Below, one piece after another: positions 1-8,626 of a stretch of DNA of 64,000 nt (position 1 is the stretch's first letter; every line of letters begins with the position of its first letter). The notes beneath the pieces were generated by a model that searched no databases, was not told the origin of the DNA, and was given only the letters and a program-made list of their open reading frames with translations. Source of the stretch: Alphaproteobacteria bacterium (lineage in GTDB: Bacteria > Pseudomonadota > Alphaproteobacteria > Bin65); contig JAJFFJ010000132.1 in the NCBI GenBank assembly GCA_021776685.1, forward strand, positions 38,026 to 102,025, written 5' to 3'. A program made the translations under genes and the position numbers.

Positions 1-1
1 T

Positions 2-127
2 CACGGGCCGGTCGGCCTGGCGATCGGCGCCAGGTCACCAGCGGAAATTGCCGTCTCCATCATGGCGCAGGTGACCCAGGCCCTGCGCGAGGCGCCGGCC
101 CTGGCTGCGACCGCCGCCGCCGCATGA
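2..127 (+). CDS. XdhC-like protein, C-terminal end only
   Basis: Only the last 41 codons are in the window; the gene starts to the left. The fragment contains a GPVGLAIGARSPAEIAVSI stretch that resembles the C-terminal Rossmann part of XdhC/CoxI proteins, which insert or mature the molybdenum cofactor of xanthine-dehydrogenase-family enzymes. Its stop codon overlaps the start of the next gene by four bases (ATGA), so the two are probably translated together. The pairing with a MocA-like enzyme fits a role in supplying cofactor to the molybdenum hydroxylase at 23-27 kb. That link is an inference. Confidence 0.72.
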   Translation, partial: HGPVGLAIGARSPAEIAVSIMAQVTQALREAPALAATAAAA

Positions 128-1734
128 AGTTTGGCCTGGTTCCGGTTCAGGATGCGGCCGGTGGCATTCTCGCCCATTCCCTCCGGCTGGATGGGCGGCG
201 GGTCGGCAAAGGCACTCCCATTACGACCGATCTGGTCGCTCGCCTTCAGGCGGCTGGAGTAGAAGAAATCATGACCGCCATCCTCGAGGCGGGTGACGTC
301 GATGAAAACACCGCGGCAACCCAGGTCGCCGCCCTTTTTGCCGGTGAAGATCTTATCGCCCGCCCCGCATCCCTGGGGCGCGCCAACCTGATGGCGGCAG
401 CTGATGGTCTGGTAACGGTCGATGCCGGCGCGCTGCTGGCAATCAATCGCCACAACGAGGCCGTGACCCTCGCCACTGTGCCCCACGGTGCGGGGGTTCG
501 CGCCGGCGAGTTGGTGGCCACCGTCAAGATCATCACCTTTGGCGTGCCAGACACAACGATCGGCGCGATAGAGGCAGCGGCAGCAGGCACGGCGCCTGTC
601 GTTTTGCATCCCTACAGCCCGCTCAAAGTGGCGCTGATCCAGTCCGCCAGTAACGGCATGCGCGAATCGCTCTATGAAAAATCTGTCGAGGTCGCCGGGC
701 AACACCTTGCGGTCATCGGCGCCAGCCTTACCGAGAACCGCCGCTGCGGCCACACCAGCGCCGACATTGCTGCCTGCCTGACGGAATTAGCCGGCGTGGT
801 CGATCTGATCCTTGTTCTCGGCGCATCCTCGCCCGTGGACCGTCGGGATGTCATGCCCATGGCGTTGGAGCAGGCCGGGGGCAGCATTGTTCATCTGGGC
901 ATGCCTGTGGACCCCGGCAACCTGACCCTGATTGGCCGGTTGGCGGACGCCTGGGTGTTTGGCCTGCCGGGATCAGCCCGTTCCCCACGGGCCCATGGCT
1001 TTGACCTGCTGCTGCGACGGGTGGCCGCTGGCCTGGAGATCTCCGGCGACGACATCCGCAGTATGGCGATGGGCGGCGTCCTGAAGGAGCCGCTGGTCCG
1101 CCCCACCCGCGCAATCGATCCTGGCGGGCCCAAACGGATTGGCGCCGTGATCCTGGCGGCCGGCCAATCCAGCCGCATGGGCGACCGGAACAAGCTGCTG
1201 GAGGAAATCGATGGTCAGCCCTTGTTTGCACGCACGCTGGCAACCCTGCAGACCGCCCGTATCGACGAGATTGTCGTCGTCACCGGCCACGACGCCGGCG
1301 AAATTGGCAGCCTGGCGGCCGCGGCTGGTGTCATTACTGCCCACAATGATGCCTATGCCGATGGGCTCAGCACATCCATCCGGACCGGCCTTTCAGCCCT
1401 AGGCCCAGACCTGGATGGAGTGCTCATTTGCCTGTCGGACATGCCCGATCTGACCGCGGAGACGGTGAATCTGCTGATCGACCGTTTCAACCCTGCGGAA
1501 CGTGCAGGCATTGTGGTTCCCGTGGCCGGCGGACAGCGGGGCAATCCGGTGCTGTTCGACACTATTTACCGGGAGGAAATCGGCTCGGTCACCGGCGACA
1601 CCGGCGCCCGCGAGGTGATACGGTTACACCCAGACGATGTAGCCGAGGTGGAACTGGAAGACGACGCTGTGCTGACCGACTTGGACACGCCAGAAGCCTG
1701 GGCCGACTGGCGCCAGGCACGCACCGAGCGCTGA
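124..1734 (+). CDS. Molybdopterin-binding / MocA-like nucleotidyltransferase fusion
   Basis: This 536-residue protein has two parts. Residues 1 to about 335 resemble the molybdopterin-binding (MoeA/CinA-like) fold. From about residue 339 a nucleotidyltransferase domain begins with GAVILAAGQSSRMG, the signature of MobA/MocA enzymes, followed by a Lys (NKLLEE) and a later LSDMPD motif. MocA enzymes add CMP to molybdopterin for xanthine-dehydrogenase-type hydroxylases, and MobA adds GMP. Coupling to an XdhC-like gene favours the MocA activity. The cytidine preference is not proven by what is visible. The fusion places cofactor binding and nucleotide transfer on one chain. Confidence 0.82.
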   Translation: MKFGLVPVQDAAGGILAHSLRLDGRRVGKGTPITTDLVARLQAAGVEEIMTAILEAGDVDENTAATQVAALFAGEDLIARPASLGRANLMAAADGLVTVDAGALLAINRHNEAVTLATVPHGAGVRAGELVATVKIITFGVPDTTIGAIEAAAAGTAPVVLHPYSPLKVALIQSASNGMRESLYEKSVEVAGQHLAVIGASLTENRRCGHTSADIAACLTELAGVVDLILVLGASSPVDRRDVMPMALEQAGGSIVHLGMPVDPGNLTLIGRLADAWVFGLPGSARSPRAHGFDLLLRRVAAGLEISGDDIRSMAMGGVLKEPLVRPTRAIDPGGPKRIGAVILAAGQSSRMGDRNKLLEEIDGQPLFARTLATLQTARIDEIVVVTGHDAGEIGSLAAAAGVITAHNDAYADGLSTSIRTGLSALGPDLDGVLICLSDMPDLTAETVNLLIDRFNPAERAGIVVPVAGGQRGNPVLFDTIYREEIGSVTGDTGAREVIRLHPDDVAEVELEDDAVLTDLDTPEAWADWRQARTER

Positions 1735-1753
1735 ACGGACGCAGGCGGCAACC

Positions 1754-3454
1754 ATGGTCAAACGCCTTCGCCTGTGGACCGGCATTATCCTGTTCGCCTA
1801 TGTCACGACCCACCTGCTGAATCATGCGCTGGGCCTGATCTCCCTGCAGAGCCAGGAAGAAGGCCGCTTCGTTTTCCTCGCGGTCTGGCGAAACCTCGTT
1901 GGCAGCGCGGTGCTTGGCGGCGCGATGGTCATCCATATGGCTCTGGCATTCTGGAGTTTTTACTCCCGCCGCACATTGCGCATGCACCCATGGGAGGCCG
2001 TTCAGCTCGGCCTTGGCTTCGCCATTCCCTACTTCCTGGTGGATCACATCATCGGCACCCGGGTGCTGAATGAGCTCTACGGTACCAACGACACCTACAC
2101 GTACATGAATTGGGTTTTCTGGATCGCCGCCACGGACAAGGGCATCCAGCAATCAATCATCCTTGTGGTTGCCTGGGTCCACGGCTGTATCGGTCTCTAC
2201 TACCTGATGCGCCTGAAACGCTGGTTTCGACCGGCCTCACCGTATCTGCTGGCCGCCGCCATCCTCGTGCCGACAATCTCACTGTTGGGGATCAACCAGT
2301 CCGGGCGGGAAATCCTCGCGTTGGCGAAGAATCCGGTGCTGTTCAACAATGCGCTCGCGCAGATGAAACTGCCCAATGCAGAGCAGTTCAAGGAAGCGCT
2401 GACCATCATTGCATGGTGGGAATACATCTTCATCGCCATGGTCGTTGCGGTCTTTGGCGCCCGGATAGTGCGTTTCCTGGTGCAGCGTGTCAGGGGCGTC
2501 GTGCGCTTGACCTATCCTGAAGGCCGCATGGTGGAAGTATTGCAGGGCATGACCGTGCTGGAAGCCAGCCGTATGGCGGGAGTACCACATGCTTCAGTCT
2601 GCGGTGGCCGCGGGCGATGTTCCACCTGCCGGGTACGGATTGGCCTGGGCAGCGATACCCTCGAGCCGCCGGAGCCGGAGGAGCAACGGGTGCTGACCCG
2701 CGTGGGGGCGCCGCCGAATGTCCGCCTCGCCTGCCAGGTCCGACCTGAAGGACCTCTGGAAATCACGCCCCTTCTGCCGCCAACGGCCACTCCGCGCGAA
2801 GCCTATCGCGCGTCACCCGATGTGCAGGGTCGAGAGCAGGAAATCGCGATCCTGTTCGCAGACATTCGCGCCTTCACCAATTTCTCCGAATCCAAGTTGC
2901 CGTACGACGTGGTCTTCGTCCTCAACCGCTACTTCGATTCGATGGGCCGGGCGATCCGTGAGGGTGGCGGCCACCTGGACAAGTTCATTGGTGACGGCGT
3001 CATGGCGCTGTTTGGCCTTCAGGGTTCACCCGAGGAAGGTAGCCTGGATGCGCTCAGGGCGGCGCGCAACATGTCGGTGCGCCTGGCCGAGCTCAACAAG
3101 ACGCTGGAAAGCGACCTGGATGAGCCCCTGCGCATCGGTATCGGCATTCACCTGGGCCCTGCGATTGTGGGCGAAATGGGATTTGGCACAGCGACGTCGC
3201 TGACGGCCATTGGCGATTCGGTGAACACGGCGAGCCGTCTTGAGAGCATGACCAAAGAATATGGCGCCCAGTTGATCGTGTCAGAATCCGTGGAGGCAAG
3301 ATCCGGCCTGGATCTCAGCGAGCATCCGCTGGAAACGGTCAGTGTCCGGGGCCGGGAAGAAGCGTTGGGTGTGAGGGTGATCCCGGACGCATCAAAGCTT
3401 ATCGTACCCGACCGTACCAGAACGCGAAGCCGCCAAAAAGAAACCGCCGACTGA
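1754..3454 (+). CDS. Class III adenylate cyclase with SDH-like membrane anchor and 2Fe-2S domain
   Basis: The 566-residue protein has three modules. Residues 1-245 are about six hydrophobic helices with histidines at 20/24, 61, 98 and 143, spaced as in di-haem succinate dehydrogenase anchors. Residues 247-345 form a plant-type ferredoxin domain with Cys283, Cys289, Cys292 and Cys327. Residues 360-540 are a class III cyclase domain. Asp370 and Asp414 fit the metal ligands, Lys410 in DKFIGDG specifies adenine, and VNTASRLE carries the Asn and Arg of the transition state. A related quinone-responsive haem-b anchored cyclase (CyaC) is known from Sinorhizobium. The layout suggests cAMP output controlled by membrane redox state. 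It starts 19 bp after the preceding gene. Confidence 0.88.
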   Translation: MVKRLRLWTGIILFAYVTTHLLNHALGLISLQSQEEGRFVFLAVWRNLVGSAVLGGAMVIHMALAFWSFYSRRTLRMHPWEAVQLGLGFAIPYFLVDHIIGTRVLNELYGTNDTYTYMNWVFWIAATDKGIQQSIILVVAWVHGCIGLYYLMRLKRWFRPASPYLLAAAILVPTISLLGINQSGREILALAKNPVLFNNALAQMKLPNAEQFKEALTIIAWWEYIFIAMVVAVFGARIVRFLVQRVRGVVRLTYPEGRMVEVLQGMTVLEASRMAGVPHASVCGGRGRCSTCRVRIGLGSDTLEPPEPEEQRVLTRVGAPPNVRLACQVRPEGPLEITPLLPPTATPREAYRASPDVQGREQEIAILFADIRAFTNFSESKLPYDVVFVLNRYFDSMGRAIREGGGHLDKFIGDGVMALFGLQGSPEEGSLDALRAARNMSVRLAELNKTLESDLDEPLRIGIGIHLGPAIVGEMGFGTATSLTAIGDSVNTASRLESMTKEYGAQLIVSESVEARSGLDLSEHPLETVSVRGREEALGVRVIPDASKLIVPDRTRTRSRQKETAD

Positions 3455-3468
3455 CGCCCGTCAGCCGG
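3447..3468. terminator. Inverted repeat between convergent genes
   Basis: CCGACTGAC and GTCAGCCGG form a nine-base stem, with one G-T type pair, around a GCCC loop. It overlaps the stop codon of the cyclase gene and lies 23 bp from the end of the convergent TPR gene. No T-run follows, so it is a possible bidirectional terminator rather than a certain one. Confidence 0.4.
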
Positions 3469-3490
3469 CGGCCTTCATCCGTAGGTCAGA

Positions 3491-3976
3491 TCAGGTGCCT
3501 TCGGCCCGGGCGATTGCCGCCTTCAGGCTTTCATATTCTTCGCAACCCGTGCCGCAGATCGCTCGTAGACGCGCCAATTGGGCCTTGGCCTGCTTCGGTT
3601 TGCCGGTGCGCAGGTAGAGTTGACCGAGATATTCGTTGACGCCGCGGTGATTGGCATTCTTGCGGAGCGCCGCCCGGTAGTAGACCAGCGCCCTGTCAAA
3701 TTCGCCCAGTTGGCGGTGCGAATAGCCAAGGTAATTCATCGCATCCACATTGTTGCGATCCCGGCGGATAACCTTTTCCAGAATCGCAATCGCCTTGCGA
3801 TACTGCTTGGCTTTGACCGCTTTTTCGGCGTCGGAATATCCCATGCGCGAGGACGAGCTGCTACTGCTGCCGGAGCTGCCGCCGCCACTGCTCATGGCGA
3901 TCGAACTGCTGGCCGCACCAACGGCAAGTCCGGCGCTCACTGCCACAGCCGCGCTCATTCTTAAAATCCGGTTCAT
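3491..3976 (-). CDS. Exported TPR-repeat protein
   Basis: The ATG at 3976 is chosen because GAGGAG precedes it and it opens a normal signal peptide (MNRILRMSAAVAVSAGLAVG). A longer upstream reading frame exists but lacks this context. The mature part of the 161-residue protein starts with a Gly/Ser-rich linker and then carries two to three tetratricopeptide repeats (YSDAEKAVKAKQYRKAIAIL onward, with the NVDAMNYLGYSHRQLGEFDRA core). TPR proteins mediate protein-protein contacts, here probably in the periplasm. Two cysteines near the C-terminus (CGTGC) could form a disulfide. The partner is unknown. Confidence 0.82.
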   Translation of the reverse strand: MNRILRMSAAVAVSAGLAVGAASSSIAMSSGGGSSGSSSSSSSRMGYSDAEKAVKAKQYRKAIAILEKVIRRDRNNVDAMNYLGYSHRQLGEFDRALVYYRAALRKNANHRGVNEYLGQLYLRTGKPKQAKAQLARLRAICGTGCEEYESLKAAIARAEGT

Positions 3977-4188
3977 TCGGATGCTCCTCTCGTCGCCCGG
4001 CAAAATTTGCGGGCCTGTCTGTCCACGAACGCGAGATATAGGAAGCGCGCCCGACAACACCAAATAACATTTTAATGATACGACCAAAACCACCGAGTTA
4101 TCCGGCGCATTCGACCGCCTGCAGTCTGTATACTCGTCAATCAAGAGCTTGGACCACCAACGGCGATCATCTCTCCGGGGGAATAACA

Positions 4189-5727
4189 ATGGATCGACGC
4201 CAGTTCCTGACGGCGGGCGCGGCCTCGACAGCAGCCGCCCTTGGCGCGTGTACCACCCGTGGCCTGCCGGCGCCCGGCGCGCAATTGTTTCCATTGGGCG
4301 TGGCTTCCGGCGACCCGGCGCCGGACGGATTTGTCATCTGGACCCGGTTGGCCCGTATACCTCTCAGCGGCGGCGGCATGGGACAGGCCCCTGTTAATGT
4401 GACTTGGGAAGTGGCCGCGGATCAGGACTTTCGGCGAGTGATGCAACGGGGCAAAGCGACTGCAGTGGCCACAGATGCCCATGCGGTTCACGTAGATGTG
4501 GCAGGACTCCGGCCCAATCGGTGGTACTGGTATCGCTTCCATGCCGCCGGCACCACAAGCCCGGTCGGGCGCAGCCGCACCACGCCCGCGGCAGGCGATA
4601 TGGCTGTGCCGCTCACCTTCGCCTTCGCCTCCTGCCAGCATTACGAATATGGCTATTTCGGCGGCTACCGGCACCTTTTGGCAGAGCAGCCCGACGTAAT
4701 CTTCTTCCTGGGCGACTATATCTACGAGAACAACAGCGCCAAACCGCCGGTCCGCCGCCATGCTGGACCCGAGTGCCGGACCCTGGCCGATTATCGAAAT
4801 CGCTATGCCCAGTACCGCATGGACCCGGACCTGCAGGCGGCGCATGCAGCCGTGCCGTGGATTGTCACCTGGGACGACCACGAGGTGGAGAATGACTATG
4901 CCGCTGACAATTCAGGCCGCGGCGAGGCGCGAGAGACGTTTCTGAAGCGCCGGGCGGCAGCCTACCAGGCATTCTATGAGCATATGCCCCTGCGCCGGAG
5001 GGCCCGCCCGTCTTCGGCCGGCGCTACCCTGTACCGGCAATTTGCCTGGGGTGGCCTGTTGAACGGTTTTCTTCTGGACAGCCGGCAGTATCGCGCCGAT
5101 CAGGCCTGCCCCAAGCCCAATCGATGGGGCGGCCAGGTGATTACCGACTGTGCCGAACGTCTCGATCCCCGGCGCAGTAAACTGGGCTGGGTGCAGGAAC
5201 GCTGGCTACATCGTCAGCTTTCTGCATCCGGCGCCCGATGGAACCTGATCGCCCAGCAAGCCCTCATGGGACAATTCCGTCAGCGCACACGCAACGGCGG
5301 GCGCGGATTCTGGTCAGACGGCTGGGATGGCTATCCGGCGGCGCGCACACGCCTGCTTCGGCACATCGAAGCCGCCCGGATCCGAAATCCACTGGTCATC
5401 GGCGGCGATATCCATTCATTCTGGGCAACGGCCTTGAAACAGGACTTCGACCGCGCCGGCAGCCGCACGGTGGCGTCCGAATTCGTGGGCACGTCCATGA
5501 CCTCCCGCGGGCTCCCCCAGTCAATCATCCGCCATGCGCAGGCGGACAATTCCCACGTACTCCTGGCGGAAGGACGTTATCGCGGCTATGGCGTTGCACG
5601 CGTGACCGGAGCAGCCTGCCGTGTTGACTTCCGGGTCCTGGACGGCGTCGCCATCCGCACGCCAGCCGTACGCACCCTTGCCAGTTACGTGGTGCGAAAC
5701 GGAATTTCAGGCCCCGTCGCAACCTGA
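4189..5727 (+). CDS. PhoD-like alkaline phosphatase / phosphodiesterase
   Basis: The start at 4189 gives a Tat signal (MDRRQFLTAGAASTAAALGAC) that also ends in a lipobox-like LGAC, behind CCGGGGG. The 512-residue product has the PhoD metallophosphatase features: FASCQHYEYG, FFLGDYIYEN, WDDHEVENDY and a C-terminal GGDIHSFW. PhoD enzymes bind Fe(III) and calcium and hydrolyse phosphomonoesters or diesters outside the cytoplasm, usually under phosphate limitation. No Pho box was recognised in the upstream gap. It is convergent with the GST gene, four bases away. Confidence 0.88.
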   Translation: MDRRQFLTAGAASTAAALGACTTRGLPAPGAQLFPLGVASGDPAPDGFVIWTRLARIPLSGGGMGQAPVNVTWEVAADQDFRRVMQRGKATAVATDAHAVHVDVAGLRPNRWYWYRFHAAGTTSPVGRSRTTPAAGDMAVPLTFAFASCQHYEYGYFGGYRHLLAEQPDVIFFLGDYIYENNSAKPPVRRHAGPECRTLADYRNRYAQYRMDPDLQAAHAAVPWIVTWDDHEVENDYAADNSGRGEARETFLKRRAAAYQAFYEHMPLRRRARPSSAGATLYRQFAWGGLLNGFLLDSRQYRADQACPKPNRWGGQVITDCAERLDPRRSKLGWVQERWLHRQLSASGARWNLIAQQALMGQFRQRTRNGGRGFWSDGWDGYPAARTRLLRHIEAARIRNPLVIGGDIHSFWATALKQDFDRAGSRTVASEFVGTSMTSRGLPQSIIRHAQADNSHVLLAEGRYRGYGVARVTGAACRVDFRVLDGVAIRTPAVRTLASYVVRNGISGPVAT

Positions 5728-5730
5728 CCG

Positions 5731-6351
5731 CTAGCCAAAGACGTGCATGCCCCGCTGCGTCCCTGGCCGGGCGCCAATCACCCCCGCCCACCGCGCGAGA
5801 TTATCGTAGCCGTCCTGCAGCTGGGGCATCACGTTTCCAAGCCGCGCGTAAACCGCATAGAGCGCGAAATCGACGATCGTCAGCGTATCGCCAATCGCGA
5901 AGGGCGCGCCGGCGAAATGGGTGTCCCAGACGCTGAAATAACCGGCCAGCCGGTCCTCAAAAATCTTCTGTGATGGCGCGTGTGGTTCCGGCGCCCGCGC
6001 GATTGCAAAGATGCTGCCAACAGTGGGACCAATGTCAGAGGCGACATTGACCAATGCCTGCACAAAGGTAATTCGTTCAACACCCGCTTGAGGTAAAAAT
6101 TCTCCATGCTTTTCAGCTAGATACATCATGATGGCAATGGATTGGTCGAGCACCAAACGGCCGCCCGGCGCGTCATCATCCACCAATACGGGTATCTGCC
6201 CGTTTGGGTTGAGCGCGAGGAATTCAGGCCGCCGATGCTCCCCCGCCATTAGGTCCACAGGATGAAGCGTATAGGCCGCCTCCAGTTCCTCGAGCATGAT
6301 TGCCGCCCGTATGCCGTTGGATGTCGCTGCTGCGTAGAGATCGTAGGCCAT
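5731..6351 (-). CDS. Glutathione S-transferase family protein
   Basis: The 206-residue protein has an N-terminal thioredoxin-like domain (MAYDLYAAATSNGIRAAIML, then LNPNGQIPVLVDDD and DQSIAIMMYLAEK) and an all-helical C-terminal domain. This is the normal length and order of bacterial GSTs. A serine or asparagine near residues 11-12 could serve as the thiol-activating residue. The substrate is unknown. It is transcribed alone, convergent with the PhoD-like gene. Confidence 0.85.
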   Translation of the reverse strand: MAYDLYAAATSNGIRAAIMLEELEAAYTLHPVDLMAGEHRRPEFLALNPNGQIPVLVDDDAPGGRLVLDQSIAIMMYLAEKHGEFLPQAGVERITFVQALVNVASDIGPTVGSIFAIARAPEPHAPSQKIFEDRLAGYFSVWDTHFAGAPFAIGDTLTIVDFALYAVYARLGNVMPQLQDGYDNLARWAGVIGARPGTQRGMHVFG

Positions 6352-6516
6352 TGCCCCTCCTGAATGCCTTTGTGCTCCTATCCTGTCACTTGAAACCGGG
6401 CGGAAGGATTGTCAACGCCATCCCCCTCCCGGCCTGACCAGTTTCATGGGGATAACCCGCACGTATGGCACGTAATTCTAGCAGGGCTAAAAAAGCCCAC
6501 TCGGGGATCCGTCAGG

Positions 6517-7482
6517 ATGCAAAAAATGAAAAACATGAGTCACTGGCGCAGTGCGGCTACAGCCGCCGCTGTTGCTATGGCGTTTGGCCTGGCCGCCGCG
6601 CCCGCCGCCGCCATCACCTTCAACGACGGTGAGCGCGCCTATCTTCAGCAGGATTACAAGAAATCTCTGCGACTGTTGACCCGACTGGCGCAGCGCGGCC
6701 ATCCCAAGGCGCAATACCTGCTAGGCCGCCAATATCAATTTGGCCAAGGCACCACGAAAAACTACGTCCGCGCTTACTACTGGTATAGCCGGGCCGAAAA
6801 GAAAGGCCATGTGGAAGCTGGACTGTTCCGTCATCTGCTGGTGTCAAAGCGCGGCATGACCAACGTCGAAGTTGCCCAGGCTAAAAAGCTGCTCACAGGG
6901 GGCGGCGCAGGAACACTGGCCGCTGCGAAGAAAGATATACCGCGCGCCGCCAAGAAACCCAAAAAGGCCGTGAAGGCAAAAGCCCCGGCTGCCCGCAAGC
7001 CCACGCGCACGGCAACCAAGCCTAAAAGCAGAAAATCCCCCGCCCGTGCGCTGGCGAGAAAACCGGTCAGAGCGCCGACCCACACGGCGCTGCGGACAAA
7101 ACGACGGGCCCGCAAACCCACACCCTATGCCACCGCCGTCGTGCCGAATCGGGCGCGACCCCCGCGTAGTGGCTGGACCAATCCGCAGGCCTACAATGCC
7201 CAGCCTTGCACCTGGTGCCGGAGAAACGACCAACCCCGCTACCGAAACCAGCCCCGCCGGCAGCAGCAATATTTTCCGCGACAGGCCAACCGGGGGCCCG
7301 GCTATGGCCGCTATCGAAATAGGCCCCGGTTCCAGAATGTGCCGCGCTATGTCTATCGCCTGCCACCCTGGCAGCGCCGGCAATGGCTGCGTCAACACCG
7401 TTGGCGGGTGATGAACGACCCGTTCTACCGGCGCGCCTGGCGGGCCTACAGGCGATATCGCCACCAACGCCGTCACTGGTAG
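6517..7482 (+). CDS. Exported Sel1-repeat protein with long arginine-rich tail
   Basis: The ATG at 6517 (GTCAGG just upstream) opens a signal peptide ending near AAAPAAA. Residues about 35-120 hold two Sel1-like repeats (HPKAQYLLGRQYQFGQGTTK, YVRAYYWYSRAEKKGHVEA). From about residue 140 the chain changes to Lys/Pro/Ala-rich sequence. From about residue 200 it is Arg-, Tyr- and Gln-rich, ending in repeated RRYR- and RRQW-like stretches. Sel1 repeats are protein-interaction modules. The strongly cationic tail might bind peptidoglycan, LPS or nucleic acid. This is inference; the exact function is not recognised. Confidence 0.75.
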   Translation: MQKMKNMSHWRSAATAAAVAMAFGLAAAPAAAITFNDGERAYLQQDYKKSLRLLTRLAQRGHPKAQYLLGRQYQFGQGTTKNYVRAYYWYSRAEKKGHVEAGLFRHLLVSKRGMTNVEVAQAKKLLTGGGAGTLAAAKKDIPRAAKKPKKAVKAKAPAARKPTRTATKPKSRKSPARALARKPVRAPTHTALRTKRRARKPTPYATAVVPNRARPPRSGWTNPQAYNAQPCTWCRRNDQPRYRNQPRRQQQYFPRQANRGPGYGRYRNRPRFQNVPRYVYRLPPWQRRQWLRQHRWRVMNDPFYRRAWRAYRRYRHQRRHW

Positions 7483-7509
7483 CGCCAACGGCGCATCCCG
7501 ACCATGCCC

Positions 7510-7532
7510 GGGCGGGCCTTTTCCGCCCGCCC
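7510..7532. terminator. GC-rich hairpin after the Sel1 gene
   Basis: GGGCGGG and CCCGCCC pair around a nine-base T-containing loop, 28 bp after the Sel1 stop codon. There is no strong T-run after it, so it is only a possible terminator. Confidence 0.4.
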
Positions 7533-7595
7533 CCGAAACGATAGTCTAGGTATCGCGCCAATCCAGGCGCGACCTACCGGAAGGCTGTCGTCAAG

Positions 7596-8621
7596 ATGCC
7601 GGAAGATCTCCCGCTGTTGCCCACCGTCGGTGTTGGCTCCTACGCCGCACCAGGCTGGTTCGTGGCTACCTGGCGCCTGGCGCGCAAAGGCGAACTGGGC
7701 CCCCACGACGTGGACGAACTGTTCAATGACGCCATTCAGGTGGTGATCAATGATCAGGTGGAAACCGGGGTCGATATCCTGACCGATGGCGAGTTGCGGC
7801 GGCAGCGCTTTGTCTACGAGATGTTCGACAAGCTTGATGGCCTCGAGCGGGTCAACCCGCGCCGCCGACTCGGCATCGGCGGCTATGACATGGCGCCCCA
7901 CTTCATCGCCCGGGACATGATCACCGCCCCCAATGGCCTGGGCGCTGTAGACGAATTTCTTGCCCTGCAGCAACTTGCGCCAGACAAACCGCTCAAGCTG
8001 GCAATCCCCGGCCCGCTCACATTTCTGATCGGCATTGACCCCGCCGACCGGGGCCTGGACGCAGTCACCACGGATCTGATTGCTCTGGTGCGTGACGAGC
8101 TGTTGGCGCTGCAGGAGGCCGGCTGCACCTATGTTCAAATCGATGAACCAGGCCTGACAGAGCCAAGCCGCCCGCTGTCGCTGGAAGACAGCGCCGCCAC
8201 CATGAACGCAAGCCTCGAAGGGCTGACGATCCGGACAGCGGTGCATATCTGTTTTGGCAACAATGCCGGACGACCTATGGGCGACCGCCGTATGGGCGTG
8301 CTGCGCGACGCGATTGAGCGCCTCGGCTGCAGCCAGCTGTTACTGGAATTCGCCAACCGCGAAATGGCGGAAGTGGACATGCTGAAAGATCTCAGCAACA
8401 CATTTGAGATTGCGGCGGGCGTCATCGACGTGAAGAATTTCTATGTCGAGCCGCCGGAACTGGTCGCGGAACGCATCGGACAGGTGCTGGAAGCAGTACC
8501 GGCCGAAAAACTGACAGTGACGGCTGACTGCGGCTTCTCAGCCCTGCCCCGCTACATTGCCCGGCAAAAACTGGCCACGATGGTCGAGGGGACAAGGCTG
8601 GTTCGGGGCCGATTGGGGTAA
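7596..8621 (+). CDS. MetE C-terminal-like (cobalamin-independent methionine synthase family) protein
   Basis: The 341-residue protein is about the size of the catalytic half of MetE. It has the TDGELRR segment, the zinc-binding pair HICFGN and DCGF, and YVQIDEPGL. Such stand-alone C-terminal-type proteins transfer methyl groups from varied donors; many are catabolic rather than methionine-making. The ATG at 7596 has GGAAGG upstream. The acyl-CoA ligase start follows its stop by five bases, so it heads a three-gene operon. A second, distinct family member is encoded at 49.5 kb. Confidence 0.82.
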   Translation: MPEDLPLLPTVGVGSYAAPGWFVATWRLARKGELGPHDVDELFNDAIQVVINDQVETGVDILTDGELRRQRFVYEMFDKLDGLERVNPRRRLGIGGYDMAPHFIARDMITAPNGLGAVDEFLALQQLAPDKPLKLAIPGPLTFLIGIDPADRGLDAVTTDLIALVRDELLALQEAGCTYVQIDEPGLTEPSRPLSLEDSAATMNASLEGLTIRTAVHICFGNNAGRPMGDRRMGVLRDAIERLGCSQLLLEFANREMAEVDMLKDLSNTFEIAAGVIDVKNFYVEPPELVAERIGQVLEAVPAEKLTVTADCGFSALPRYIARQKLATMVEGTRLVRGRLG

Positions 8622-8626
8622 GCAGG

